A DNA stretch of 64,000 nt from Salinispora pacifica CNR114 (lineage in GTDB: Bacteria; Actinomycetota; Actinomycetes; Mycobacteriales; Micromonosporaceae): positions 62,001-126,000 of the forward strand of contig NZ_AZWO01000011.1 of assembly GCF_000514775.1 (NCBI RefSeq). Reading direction: 5' to 3'. Every line of letters begins with the position of its first letter. Position 1 is the first letter of the stretch. Position numbers and translations under genes: made by a program. Below, one piece after another: positions 47,733-56,514 of this stretch. Below the pieces are notes generated by a model. The model saw nothing but the letters and a program-made list of their open reading frames with translations. It had not been told where the DNA came from and ran no database searches.

Positions 47733-48335
47733 TCATCGGGCTCGGCCCAGCAGTCGAATCGCCTGGCGGAGCAGGACCGGCACCGGGGGCACCTCCCCGT
47801 CCACCGTCTCCGCCACCGCGGCGACCGCCTGATCCGCCTGCGCCGCCGTCCAGCCGAGCCCGACCAGGGCCTGACGCACCTGCTCCGGCCAGTTGCCGGT
47901 CGTGACGCCGGCCGCGGCGTCGGCACCGACCGGGGCCGGACCGATCCGGTCGCGCAGCTCCAGCACGAGCCGCTCGGCGCCCTTCTTGCCGATCCCCGGC
48001 ACCCGGGTCAAGGCGGCGATATCGGCGTTGGCGACGGCCGCCCGGACCGCCTCCGGCGCGTGCACCGCGAGGACGGCCTGGGCCAGTCGGGGGCCGACCC
48101 CGCTGGCCGTCTGCAAGAGCTCGAACAGGGCCTTGGCATCGTCGTCGGCGAACCCGTAGAGGGTCAACGAATCCTCCCGGACGACCAGGCTGGTGGCGAG
48201 GCGGGCCGACTGACCCACCCGCAGGTCGGCGATCGTGCCCGGCGCACACTGCACCGCCAGGCCCACCCCGCCGACCTCCACAACGGCGTGGTCGGGACCG
48301 GTCGCCGTCACCACCCCCCGGACACTGGCGATCAT
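47733..48335 (-). CDS. ruvA: Holliday junction DNA helicase subunit RuvA
   Basis: Tetrameric DNA-binding subunit that holds the four-way junction and loads RuvB. The 200-residue protein has the OB-fold N-terminus ([13 protein letters not shown]), two helix-hairpin-helix motifs ([17 protein letters not shown] and [22 protein letters not shown]) and the C-terminal RuvB-binding domain. ATG at 48335 follows GGAGGAGG and overlaps the ruvC stop by 4 bp. Confidence 0.97.
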   Translation of the reverse strand: MIASVRGVVTATGPDHAVVEVGGVGLAVQCAPGTIADLRVGQSARLATSLVVREDSLTLYGFADDDAKALFELLQTASGVGPRLAQAVLAVHAPEAVRAAVANADIAALTRVPGIGKKGAERLVLELRDRIGPAPVGADAAAGVTTGNWPEQVRQALVGLGWTAAQADQAVAAVAETVDGEVPPVPVLLRQAIRLLGRAR

Positions 48336-48862
48336 CGGCCTCCTCCTCCTCGTCGGGCCCGGTCGGCGGCGATCGCCAACTTCGAGCGAGTGCCACCGCG
48401 CCACACATGGCAGATGGCCAGGGCCAGGGCGTCGGCGGCATCCGCCGGGCGGGGCGGAGCGGAGAGCCGCAGCAGCCGCGTCACCATCGCGGTCATCTGG
48501 GCCTTGTCGGCCTGGCCGGAGCCGGTCACCGCCGCCTTCACCTCGCTCGGAGTGTAGGTCTGCACCGGCAGGCCGGCCCGCGCCCCGGCCAGAACCGCGA
48601 CCCCGCTGGCCTGCGCCGTGCCCATCACCGTGCGGACATTGTGCTGGCTGAACACCCGCTCGACAGCCACGCTGTCCGGCCGGTGCTCAGCCACCAGGGC
48701 GGTGAGCGAACGGTCCAGGGTCAGCAGGCGCAGCGGCAACTCGTCGTCGGGATCCGTGTGGACGACGTGGTAGGCCACCAACGTGCAGGGACGCCCCGGC
48801 ACGCCCTCGACCACGCCGACCCCGCACCGGGTCAGCCCCGGGTCAACGCCGAGCACGCGCAC
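48332..48862 (-). CDS. ruvC: Crossover junction endodeoxyribonuclease RuvC
   Basis: Dimeric resolvase that cuts Holliday junctions. The 176-residue protein has the RNase H-fold acidic residues: Asp in [14 protein letters not shown], Glu in VAVERVF, and the C-terminal pair in [13 protein letters not shown]. The GTG at 48862 is preceded by GGAGGAGG; a second GTG two codons later is possible. It is the first gene of the ruvCAB operon and is transcribed divergently from the SDR gene. A candidate SOS box lies 24 bp upstream. Confidence 0.96.
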   Translation of the reverse strand: MRVLGVDPGLTRCGVGVVEGVPGRPCTLVAYHVVHTDPDDELPLRLLTLDRSLTALVAEHRPDSVAVERVFSQHNVRTVMGTAQASGVAVLAGARAGLPVQTYTPSEVKAAVTGSGQADKAQMTAMVTRLLRLSAPPRPADAADALALAICHVWRGGTRSKLAIAADRARRGGGGR

Positions 48863-48885
48863 GCCGCCTCCTCCCCGACCGCCAG

Positions 48886-48901
48886 CAGTACGTGTGTTCG
48901 A
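48886..48901. promoter_or_regulatory. Candidate LexA (SOS) box upstream of ruvC
   Basis: CAGTACGTGTGTTCGA compared with the mycobacterial/actinobacterial SOS box TCGAAC-RNRY-GTTCGA: the right half matches in full, the central RNRY fits, and the left half matches 3 of 6. It is 24 bp before the ruvC start and just downstream of a possible -10 (TAGGGT, 48910-48905 on the minus strand), where LexA would block transcription. Confidence 0.5.
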
Positions 48902-48945
48902 CACCCTATCGAGATCGTCGGAGCCGCAGCCGGCGGGACACGCCG

Positions 48946-48986
48946 GAGCCCGACGGCGGTGCGGGCGCCGAGCCCGACGGCGGTGC
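48946..48986. repeat. Imperfect tandem repeat in the ruvC-SDR intergenic region
   Basis: GAGCCCGACGGCGGTGC occurs at 48946-48962 and again at 48970-48986, a 24-bp period. It lies upstream of the SDR start and shows no coding sense. Function unknown. Confidence 0.7.
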
Positions 48987-49087
48987 CGGGATCCGCCCGA
49001 TGTCGACTGCGACCACACAGCACCGACAACGAGTATGTGCCGCTACCCCATGTGCGCCTGACCGTACAGGTCGTAGTTTCATCCGCC

Positions 49088-49870
49088 ATGACGGCAGATC
49101 CGAGGACGACCCCCCACGTCGTACAGGTCGATCTCAGCGGCCGCACCGCCCTGGTGACCGGAGGCGGCAGCGGCATCGGGCGGACGTGCGCGCGCCGACT
49201 CGGCGCCGCCGGCGCCGCCGTGGTCGTAGTGGACCGGGACCTCACCGCCGCCCGGACCGTCGCCGCCGAGGTGGGCGGCCGGGCCGTCGGTGCCGACCTG
49301 GCGGACCCGGAGACGGTCAACCGCCTCGACACCAAGGTCGACATCGTGGTCAACAATGCCGGGCTCCAACACGTCGCCCCGGTCCCGGAGCTCGCCATGG
49401 AACGCTTCGAATACCTACACCGGGTGATGGTCGAAGCCCCGTTCCTGGTCATCCGCCGGGCCCTGCCGCACATGTACGCCGCCGGCTGGGGACGCATCGT
49501 CAACATCTCCTCAGTGCACGGGCTGCGCGCCTCGCCGTACAAGGCGGCGTACGTCTCGGCGAAACACGCGTTGGAGGGTCTGTCCAAGGTAGTCGCGTTG
49601 GAGGGGGCCGCGCACGGTGTGACCGCCAACTGCGTCAATCCGGCGTACGTGCGCACCGCGCTGGTGCAGCGCCAGATCGCCGACCAGGCCGCCCGCCACG
49701 ACATCCCGGAGTCCGAGGTCGTCGAGAAAATCATGCTGGGCCGGGCGGCCATCAAGCGGCTGCTCGAACCGGAGGAGGTGGCCGAGTTGGTGGCGTACCT
49801 GTGCTCACCACCGGCGGCGTTCATCACCGGCGCGTCCATCGCGCTCGATGGGGGGTGGACGGCGAACTAG
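49088..49870 (+). CDS. SDR-family 3-hydroxybutyrate dehydrogenase-like oxidoreductase
   Basis: A 260-residue classical short-chain dehydrogenase similar to D-3-hydroxybutyrate dehydrogenase, which interconverts 3-hydroxybutyrate and acetoacetate with NAD+. It has the cofactor turn TGGGSGIG (24-31), NNAG (89-92), catalytic Ser in NISSVHG, and Tyr155/Lys159 in YVSAK, ending in GASIALDGGWTAN. Residues lining the substrate site cannot confirm the substrate. ATG at 49088 lacks a clear ribosome-binding site. It is followed after 14 bp by the GAF/PucR regulator on the same strand and faces the Liv-type ABC operon. Confidence 0.88.
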   Translation: MTADPRTTPHVVQVDLSGRTALVTGGGSGIGRTCARRLGAAGAAVVVVDRDLTAARTVAAEVGGRAVGADLADPETVNRLDTKVDIVVNNAGLQHVAPVPELAMERFEYLHRVMVEAPFLVIRRALPHMYAAGWGRIVNISSVHGLRASPYKAAYVSAKHALEGLSKVVALEGAAHGVTANCVNPAYVRTALVQRQIADQAARHDIPESEVVEKIMLGRAAIKRLLEPEEVAELVAYLCSPPAAFITGASIALDGGWTAN

Positions 49871-49884
49871 GGCAGCGGCACACA

Positions 49885-51804
49885 ATGGCCGTCATGTCCT
49901 CGCCGGTGGAGTTCCTGGAGCTACTCGTCCGCGAAGCCGCGGCGGTGGAGTTCGAGGGCCCGCTGGTGGCCGCGCGCACCACCGGCGCACCCCCGGAGCG
50001 GCTGGCCGAGCTGGAACGGGCCAAGCAGGTCGCGCTGCGGGTACGGGCGCTGCTGGAACGACGGCGACGCCGGGAAAGCGAGCTCTCCGGGCTGTACGAC
50101 ACCGTCAGCGACCTGGCCGGGCTCCGCGACCTGGACGACGTGCTACGGGCGATCGCGCGCCGGGCCCGGCACCTACTCGACGCCGATGTCGCGTACATGA
50201 CGCTCAACGACGACCGGCGCGGCGACACCTACATGCGGGTGACCGACGGCTCGGTGTCCGCCCGGTTCCAACGGCTACGGCTACCGATGGGCGCCGGCCT
50301 CGGTGGTCTGGTCGCCCAGTCCGGCGCCCCCTACGTCACCGCGAACTATCCGGCGGACGACCGGTTCCACCACACCCGCGAGATCGATGCCGGCGTCGGT
50401 GAGGAGGGCCTGGTGGCGATCCTCGGCGTGCCGCTGCGGCTGGGCTCGATCTCGATCGGCGTGCTCTACGCGGCCAACCGCTCGGCGCGCCCGTTCGCCC
50501 GGGAGGAGGTGGCCCTGCTGGCGTCGCTGGCCGCGCACGCCGCCGTCGCGATCGACACCGCTCGGTTGCTCACCGAGACCCGCTCCGCGTTGGCGGAGCT
50601 GTCGGCGGCCAACACCACCATCGGGGCGCACAGCGCGTCGGTAGAGCGCGCGGCGGCGGCCCACGACCGGATGACCGCGCTGGTGCTCCGCGGGGGCGGA
50701 GTGGAGGAGGTCGCCGCCGCCGTACCGGAAGTCCTGGGTGGGGCGCTACTGGCCCTGGACGCCGAGGGCCGGCTCCTGGCCCGGGTCGGTGCGATCGACG
50801 AACCGAGGCGGGCGGAGATCGTGGCGGCGGTGGCCGCGTCCCGGGCCGCCGGGCGCAGCGTGCGTCGCGGCCCACTCTGGTACGCCGCCGTGGTCGCCGG
50901 CGCCGAGAATCTGGGGGCGTTGGTGCTTCGCCCGGACGACGAGTTGGTCGACGCCGACCAGCAGATCCTGGAGCGGGCCGCCCTGGTCACCGCGCTGCTG
51001 TTGTTGTTTCGGCGGACGGTCGCCGAGGCGGAGGGGCGGGTCCGCGGTGAACTCCTCGACGACCTGATCGCCGACCCGCCACGGGACACCGACGCGCTCC
51101 GCGACCGGGCCCGCCGACTCGACGTGGACGTGGACACCGCGCAGCTGCTGGTCTGCGTGCACGACGGCGCGGTCGCCGCGACGGACTCGGCCCGGCAACG
51201 GACCCTCTCCTGGGCCAGCACCTACGCCGGCACCCGCGGCGGGCTGGCCGCGGCCCGGGACGGGAAGGTGGTGCTGATGCTGCCCGGCTCGGATGCGGGC
51301 GCCGCCGCCCGCGCGGTGGCGCGGGACCTGTCCCGGCTGACCGGTCGTCGGGTGACCGCCGGCGGCGCTGGTCCCGCCACCGGTCCGGCCGCACTGGCAG
51401 CGGCGTTCCGCGAGGCGGAGCGCTGCCTGACCGCGCTCGGCTCGCTCGGGCGGGCCGGGGAGGGCGCCAGCGCGGACGAGCTGGGCTTCGTCGGTCTGCT
51501 GCTGGGCGCGGTCGATATCGGCGGCGACCGCGATGTCTCCCGGTTCCTGGCAGCGACCGTGGGGCCCGTGCTCGACTACGACGCTCGCCGGGGCACCGCC
51601 CTGGTGCGGACCCTGGAGGCGTACTTCGCGGCGGGGAGCAGCCTGACTCGCGCCGCGGAGCAGCTACACGTGCACGTGAACACGGTCACCCAACGGCTGG
51701 AGCGGGTCGGTCATCTCCTCGGCGTCGACTGGCAGCAGCCGGAGCGCGTGCTCGAGGTGCAGCTCGCACTCCGGCTCCACCGCCTCCGCCAACCGCCCGG
51801 CTGA
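49885..51804 (+). CDS. GAF/PucR-type transcriptional regulator
   Basis: A 639-residue regulator. A helical N-terminus (about 1-70) is followed by a GAF domain (about 74-206) with VAYMTLNDDRRGDTY and ILGVPLRLGSISIGVLYAANR. A middle region resembling the CdaR/PucR GGDEF-like domain (about 395-505) follows, then a C-terminal PucR helix-turn-helix with AEQLHVHVNTVTQRLERVGHLLG. It probably senses a small carbon metabolite. ATG at 49885; a second ATG at 49894 is possible. It lies 14 bp after the SDR gene and convergent with livM, so it likely controls the SDR and/or the transporter. Confidence 0.87.
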   Translation: MAVMSSPVEFLELLVREAAAVEFEGPLVAARTTGAPPERLAELERAKQVALRVRALLERRRRRESELSGLYDTVSDLAGLRDLDDVLRAIARRARHLLDADVAYMTLNDDRRGDTYMRVTDGSVSARFQRLRLPMGAGLGGLVAQSGAPYVTANYPADDRFHHTREIDAGVGEEGLVAILGVPLRLGSISIGVLYAANRSARPFAREEVALLASLAAHAAVAIDTARLLTETRSALAELSAANTTIGAHSASVERAAAAHDRMTALVLRGGGVEEVAAAVPEVLGGALLALDAEGRLLARVGAIDEPRRAEIVAAVAASRAAGRSVRRGPLWYAAVVAGAENLGALVLRPDDELVDADQQILERAALVTALLLLFRRTVAEAEGRVRGELLDDLIADPPRDTDALRDRARRLDVDVDTAQLLVCVHDGAVAATDSARQRTLSWASTYAGTRGGLAAARDGKVVLMLPGSDAGAAARAVARDLSRLTGRRVTAGGAGPATGPAALAAAFREAERCLTALGSLGRAGEGASADELGFVGLLLGAVDIGGDRDVSRFLAATVGPVLDYDARRGTALVRTLEAYFAAGSSLTRAAEQLHVHVNTVTQRLERVGHLLGVDWQQPERVLEVQLALRLHRLRQPPG

Positions 51805-51886
51805 GGCACTCCGGTTGAGCCCCGCCCGGGTTGAACCAGCCCGATCGGGTCCCCTCCGGCTGAGCCCGCGCGGCCGGCGGCCGAAG

Positions 51887-52900
51887 TCAGTCCCGGCGCC
51901 CCCACCAGCGCCGGGCCAACGCGGACGCGGTGCCCCAGATGCCCCGCCGGAACAGCAGCACCACCACGACGAAGATGCCGCCGGTGACCAGCCCGATCGC
52001 CTCGAAGCCGGAGAACGACAGCCAATCCTCCAGGCGGACCACGATGCCGGCGCCGAGCACGCCACCCCAGAGGGTGCCGATGCCGCCGAGGACCACCACG
52101 ATCACCGCCTTGCCGGAGGTGGTCCAGTGCAGGACCTCCAGCGAGACGAAGCGATGGCTGACGGCGAAGAGCCCACCGCCGAGGCCGGCGACGAAGCCGG
52201 AGAGCACAAAGACGGTGAGCTTGTACCGGTGCACCGGGTAGCCGAGCGCCCGGGCGCGCGCCGGGTTGTCCCGGATCCCGACCAGCACCCGACCGAACGG
52301 CGAGTGGACGATCCGCCAGGCGCCGGCCAGACCGAGCAGCACGATCGGCAGGATCGCGTAGTAGAAGTAGTAGTCGTCGGTCAGGTCCAGCCCGAACAAC
52401 TCCCGCGGCACCCCCTGCAGGCCGTTCTCGCCCCGGGTCACCGACCGCCACTCGTTGGCGACGTAGTAGACCAGCTGCGCGAAGGCCAGGGTGACCATGG
52501 CGAAGTAGATTCCGGTTCGCCGTACCGCCAGGTAGCCGATCGGCACCGCGAGCACCGCCGCGGCGAGCGCCCCGGCCAGCACCGCGGCCGGAAGCGGCAG
52601 GCCCAGGTGGATCGCCACCAGACCGGTCGCGTACGCCGACACGCCCCAGAAGGCCGCGTGCCCGAAGGACAACAAGCCGGTGAAGCCCAGCAACAGGTCC
52701 ACCGCGACGGCGAAGAGCGCCCAGCAGAGGATGTCCACCGCCACCGCCGGGTACAGGCCGTTCGGCAGCCAGAGCGCCACCGCCAGGCCGGCGACGAGCA
52801 GCGCGTGCCGGACCCACCCGGGGGCCCGGGCCGCCGCGACCAGCCCACTGGGCGCCCCCCGCCCGGCCGGCTCGGACCTGCTCTCCACGGTGCTCGTCAT
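51887..52900 (-). CDS. livM: Branched-chain amino acid-type ABC transporter permease LivM
   Basis: A 337-residue permease with 8-10 membrane segments, of the LivM family. The characteristic AVDLLLGFTGLLSFGHAAFWG is at about 65-85, with RTGIYFAMVTLAFAQLVYY, and the EAA-like loop is VGIRDNPARARALG. It is the last gene of the ABC operon; the ATG at 52900 overlaps the livH stop by 4 bp. The substrate depends on the binding protein and is not necessarily branched-chain amino acids. Confidence 0.92.
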   Translation of the reverse strand: MTSTVESRSEPAGRGAPSGLVAAARAPGWVRHALLVAGLAVALWLPNGLYPAVAVDILCWALFAVAVDLLLGFTGLLSFGHAAFWGVSAYATGLVAIHLGLPLPAAVLAGALAAAVLAVPIGYLAVRRTGIYFAMVTLAFAQLVYYVANEWRSVTRGENGLQGVPRELFGLDLTDDYYFYYAILPIVLLGLAGAWRIVHSPFGRVLVGIRDNPARARALGYPVHRYKLTVFVLSGFVAGLGGGLFAVSHRFVSLEVLHWTTSGKAVIVVVLGGIGTLWGGVLGAGIVVRLEDWLSFSGFEAIGLVTGGIFVVVVLLFRRGIWGTASALARRWWGRRD

Positions 52901-53778
52901 GCTGGCGCCTCCGCCCGGCCGAAGAGTCCGGCCGGGCGCCAGAGCAGCACGGCGGCCATCACGATGAAGACGATCGTCTGGGCCACGATCGGGAAGGCGG
53001 AGAGGTAGGCCTCGGCCCACGCCTGCACCATCCCGATCCCGAAGCCGGCGGCGACCGAGCCGAAGATCGACCCCAACCCACCGATCACCACCACCGCGAA
53101 CACCACAATGATCAGGTCCGCTCCCATCAACGGGTTGACCGCCCGCATCGGCGCGGCGAGCACCCCGGCCAGCCCGGCCAGCGCGATGCCGAAGCCGAAG
53201 ACCGGGGTGATCCAGCGCCCGACGTTGATGCCGAGCGCCCGGGTCAGCTCCGGCCGCTCCGTCGCGGCGCGAACGACCATGCCGACCCGGGTACGGGCCA
53301 GCGTCCACCACACCCCGACGCAGACCGCCACCGCGAAACCGAGGATGAAGACCCGGTACGTCGGGAAGTCGAAGAGCCCGAGGTCGACCGAACCACGGAG
53401 CCCGGCCGGCATCTCGTACGGGCTGGACTGCACCCCGTACCGGAGCTTCACCAGGTCCTGCAGGATCAGCGTGAGGCCGAAGGTGAGCAGGAAGTTGTAG
53501 AGCGGGTCGAGCCGGGTGAGCCGGTGGACGAACGCCCGCTCCAACGCCATGCCGAGCAGCGCCAGGGCCAGCGGCACGACCATCAGGGCGACCCAGAACG
53601 GCACCCCCGCCTCGGCCAGCAGCACGTACGCGCCGAAGGCACCGAGCATGTAGAAGGCGCCGTGGGCGAAGTTCACCACCCGCAGCATCCCGAAGATGAC
53701 CGCGAGGCCGAGCGCGAGCAGGGCGTAGAACGCCCCGCTGACCAGCCCGTTGAAGGTGCTCTGGAGAAAGGCGGTCAC
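52897..53778 (-). CDS. livH: Branched-chain amino acid-type ABC transporter permease LivH
   Basis: A 293-residue permease of the LivH family, about 8 membrane segments. FNGLVSGAFYALLALGLAVIFGMLRVVNFAHG is abridged here as the typical N-terminal region, with GLNFAHG-like VVNFAHGAFYMLG and the EAA loop RAATERPELTRALGIN. GGLGSIFGSVAAGFGIG near the C-terminus is also typical. The GTG at 53778 overlaps the binding-protein stop (GTGA). Confidence 0.92.
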   Translation of the reverse strand: MTAFLQSTFNGLVSGAFYALLALGLAVIFGMLRVVNFAHGAFYMLGAFGAYVLLAEAGVPFWVALMVVPLALALLGMALERAFVHRLTRLDPLYNFLLTFGLTLILQDLVKLRYGVQSSPYEMPAGLRGSVDLGLFDFPTYRVFILGFAVAVCVGVWWTLARTRVGMVVRAATERPELTRALGINVGRWITPVFGFGIALAGLAGVLAAPMRAVNPLMGADLIIVVFAVVVIGGLGSIFGSVAAGFGIGMVQAWAEAYLSAFPIVAQTIVFIVMAAVLLWRPAGLFGRAEAPA

Positions 53779-55028
53779 AGCGTGCAGTCTGGGGACGGGG
53801 CTCGGAACGCCTCCTCAGCCGGGATGGTGTCGAGGATCCGGACGTAGTCCCACTCCTCGGTGACCTCGGACTGCGGCTTCACCTGGGCCAGGTAGGCGTC
53901 GTGGATCACCCGGTGGTCCGCCGCGCGGATCTTGCCGTTACGCAGGAAGACGTCGTTGATCTCCTTGCCCTCCAGCTCGGCGACGATCGTGTCGGCGTCG
54001 TCGGTGCCGGCCGCCTGCACCGCCTCCAGGTACTGGGTGGCGGCGGAGTAGTTCGCCGCGTGCGCGAACGACGGCCGGGTGCCGGTCTCCTGCTGGAAGC
54101 GGTCGGCGAACTCCCGGTTCTGCTGGTCGAAGTTCCAGTACCAGGCGTCGGTGTAGGTGGTGCCGGCCAAGGCCGCCGGGGTGAGCGAGTGAATGTCGGT
54201 GATGAACATCAGGCCGACGGCCAGACCCACGCCCTTGTCGCGCAGCTCGAACTCGTTGTACTGCTTCACCACGTTGACGAGTTCCGCCCCGGCCTGCATG
54301 GTGCCGAGGACGTCCGGCTTCGGGTCCAGCGTCGCCGCCTTGAGCAGGTAGCTGGAGTAGTCGCCGCTGGTGTTCGGGAACGGCGCCCCGTCCTTGCCGA
54401 CCACCCGCCCACCGGCGTCGGCGATGGCCGCGGAGAAGCTCTTCTCCATGTCCTGACCGAAGGCGTAGTTCGGGTAGAGGAGGTACCAGTTCCGGCCGAC
54501 CTGCTCGGTGGTGGTCCGGCCCGTGCCGTTGGCCAACATGTACGTGTCGTACGCGTAGTGGAAGGTGTATTTGTTGCAGCTTTTGCCGGTGAGGTCGGTG
54601 GTCGCCGCGCTGATGTTGAAGTAGAGCCTGCGCTTCTCCTTCGCCACGTCGGCGACCCGCAGCGCCGCCGACGAGGTGGGCACGTCCAGGATCAGGTCGA
54701 CCCCCTGCCGGTCGTACATCTCCTGGGCCTTGCTGTTCGCCAGGTCCGGCTTGTTCTGGTGGTCCGCGCTGCGCACGCTGATGTCCGTGGTGACCGCCCG
54801 GTCGCCGTACTTCGCCTGGAAGTCGGCGATCGCCAGCTCCACGGCCGTGACCGAGTTTCGGCCCGACAGCTCGGAGTAGGCACCGGACTGGTCGTTGAGG
54901 ACGCCCAGCACGATCGCGCCACCGGTCACCTTCTCGTCCCCATCAGATTGGGGACCCCCACCACCGCAGCCGGCGACCACGAGCGCCGTGGCCGTTGCCG
55001 CCGCGACCAAACCCACCGTCCTACGCAT
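53775..55028 (-). CDS. ABC transporter substrate-binding lipoprotein (Liv type)
   Basis: A 417-residue periplasmic-binding-protein-type lipoprotein. The signal peptide ends in the lipobox LVVAGC, so the mature protein is anchored by the acylated cysteine. IVLGVLNDQSGAYSELSG and the later RNWYLLYPNYAFGQDM fit the type I Liv/AmiC/aromatic-acid binding fold. The ATG at 55028 is preferred because GAAGGG lies 6 nt upstream; an ATG two codons earlier sits too close to it. Ligand unknown: the neighbouring 3-hydroxybutyrate-dehydrogenase-like gene hints at a hydroxy or keto acid, but this is inference. Confidence 0.88.
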   Translation of the reverse strand: MRRTVGLVAAATATALVVAGCGGGGPQSDGDEKVTGGAIVLGVLNDQSGAYSELSGRNSVTAVELAIADFQAKYGDRAVTTDISVRSADHQNKPDLANSKAQEMYDRQGVDLILDVPTSSAALRVADVAKEKRRLYFNISAATTDLTGKSCNKYTFHYAYDTYMLANGTGRTTTEQVGRNWYLLYPNYAFGQDMEKSFSAAIADAGGRVVGKDGAPFPNTSGDYSSYLLKAATLDPKPDVLGTMQAGAELVNVVKQYNEFELRDKGVGLAVGLMFITDIHSLTPAALAGTTYTDAWYWNFDQQNREFADRFQQETGTRPSFAHAANYSAATQYLEAVQAAGTDDADTIVAELEGKEINDVFLRNGKIRAADHRVIHDAYLAQVKPQSEVTEEWDYVRILDTIPAEEAFRAPSPDCTL

Positions 55029-55073
55029 GACCATCCCTTCGTCCGCGCACCGCGCGGGATCGGTCCTGAGCTC

Positions 55074-55766
55074 TCAGATGCCGAGGTAAGACAGCAGTTC
55101 GCGTTCCCGCGACCGCACCTCGGAGTTCTCCATCGCCGCCGTGACGCGCCCCTCGGCCAGCAGGTAGTGCCGGTCGGCGACGCTGGTGGCGAAGCGCAGG
55201 TTCTGCTCCACCAGCAGCACCGTCACCCCGTGCCGCTTGGCTTCCCGCAGCAGGTCACCGACCTGCTGTACGAGCAGCGGCGCCAGCCCTTCGGTCGGTT
55301 CGTCGCAGAGCAGCACGCGGGCGCCCATCCGCAGGACCCGGGCCAGCGCCAGCATCTGTTGCTCGCCGCCGGAGAGCGTCGTGGCGGCCGAGTTGCGCCG
55401 CTGGTAGAGGGCGGGGAACGCCTCGTACACCCGCTCCAGCGACCACGGGTCGGGCCCAACAGTGGGCGGCAGGGTCAGATTCTCGGTCACGGTCAGGGTG
55501 GCGTAGCTACCCCGATCGTCGGGGACCCAACCGAGTCCCAGCCGGGCCCGCCGGTCCGCCGACAGGTTGCCGAGCGCTGTCCCGCTCAGCTCGACGGTGC
55601 CCCGCCAGCCGGAGTGCAGGCCCATGACGCAGCGCAGCAGGGTCGACTTGCCGGCGCCGTTGCGGCCCACCAGGGTGACCACCTCGCCGGGGTCCACGTG
55701 GAGGCCGGCGTCTCGCAGCACCTGCGCCTCGCCGTACCAGGCGGAGAGGTTCTCAATGCGCAGCAT
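55074..55766 (-). CDS. livF: ABC transporter ATP-binding protein LivF
   Basis: A 230-residue ABC ATPase of the LivF type. Walker A is GRNGAGKST (about 34-42), the signature is LSGGEQQMLALARVL, Walker B is ARVLLCDEPTEGLAP and the switch His region is LLVEQNLRFA. ATG at 55766 has GGGAG 6 nt upstream. It overlaps the end of livG by 14 bp and is followed after 45 bp by the binding-protein gene. Confidence 0.93.
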   Translation of the reverse strand: MLRIENLSAWYGEAQVLRDAGLHVDPGEVVTLVGRNGAGKSTLLRCVMGLHSGWRGTVELSGTALGNLSADRRARLGLGWVPDDRGSYATLTVTENLTLPPTVGPDPWSLERVYEAFPALYQRRNSAATTLSGGEQQMLALARVLRMGARVLLCDEPTEGLAPLLVQQVGDLLREAKRHGVTVLLVEQNLRFATSVADRHYLLAEGRVTAAMENSEVRSRERELLSYLGI

Positions 55767-56514
55767 CGGCTGCTCCCAGATAGGCAGTGATCACCCGTTC
55801 GTCGGCGCGAACCTGTTCGTACGGGCCTTCGACGAGGACCCGGCCGGCCTGCAGGACGGTGACGGTGTCGGCGAGCCGCCCGACGACGCTCATGTTGTGC
55901 TCGACCAGCACCACGGTTCGGCCCTGCCGGACCTGGGCAATCAGCTCGACGGTGCGGTCGACGTCCTCCAGCCCCATACCCGCGGTCGGCTCGTCCAGCA
56001 GCAGCACCTTCGGGTCCAGGGCGAGGGCGATCGCCAGCTCCAGGGCGCGCTTACGGCCGTAGGCGAGCGCCTCGGCGGGAACCGCCGCCAGCTCGGCCAG
56101 GCCGACCATCTCCAGCAGCTCGTCGGCCCGATCGGTGTAACGCCGCATCAGCTTCGCCGACCGCCAGAACCGCCAGCCCAGCCCGCTCGGACTCTGCAAC
56201 GCCAACTCGACATGTTCCCGGGTGGACAGCTGCGGAAAGAGGCTGGTGATCTGGAAGGAGCGGGCGATGCCCCGGCGGGCGACCTGCTCAGCCGGCAGGC
56301 CGGTGATGTCCCGTCCCGCCAGCTCGATCCGGCCAGCGGTGGGCGACAGGAAGCCGGTGAGCAGGTTGAACAGGGTCGTCTTGCCCGCACCGTTCGGGCC
56401 GACGAGCGCGTGCACGCTGCCTTCGGCCACCACCAGGTCGATGCCGTCAACGGCACGGAAGCCCCGGAAGTCGCGGGTCAGCTCGTGGGCCGACAGGAGG
56501 TCTTGCCTGGCCAT
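55753..56514 (-). CDS. livG: ABC transporter ATP-binding protein LivG
   Basis: A 253-residue ABC ATPase of the LivG type and first gene of the five-gene operon. Walker A is GPNGAGKTT, Q-loop SFQITSLFPQLS, Walker B VLLLDEPTAGM and switch VLVEHNMSVV. The signature LAYGRKRALELAIAL is the usual LivG variant of LSYGQQR. ATG at 56514 follows a GAGAGGGG stretch. A CRP-like site is centred about 45 bp upstream, so catabolite-type control is possible. Confidence 0.92.
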   Translation of the reverse strand: MARQDLLSAHELTRDFRGFRAVDGIDLVVAEGSVHALVGPNGAGKTTLFNLLTGFLSPTAGRIELAGRDITGLPAEQVARRGIARSFQITSLFPQLSTREHVELALQSPSGLGWRFWRSAKLMRRYTDRADELLEMVGLAELAAVPAEALAYGRKRALELAIALALDPKVLLLDEPTAGMGLEDVDRTVELIAQVRQGRTVVLVEHNMSVVGRLADTVTVLQAGRVLVEGPYEQVRADERVITAYLGAADAAH

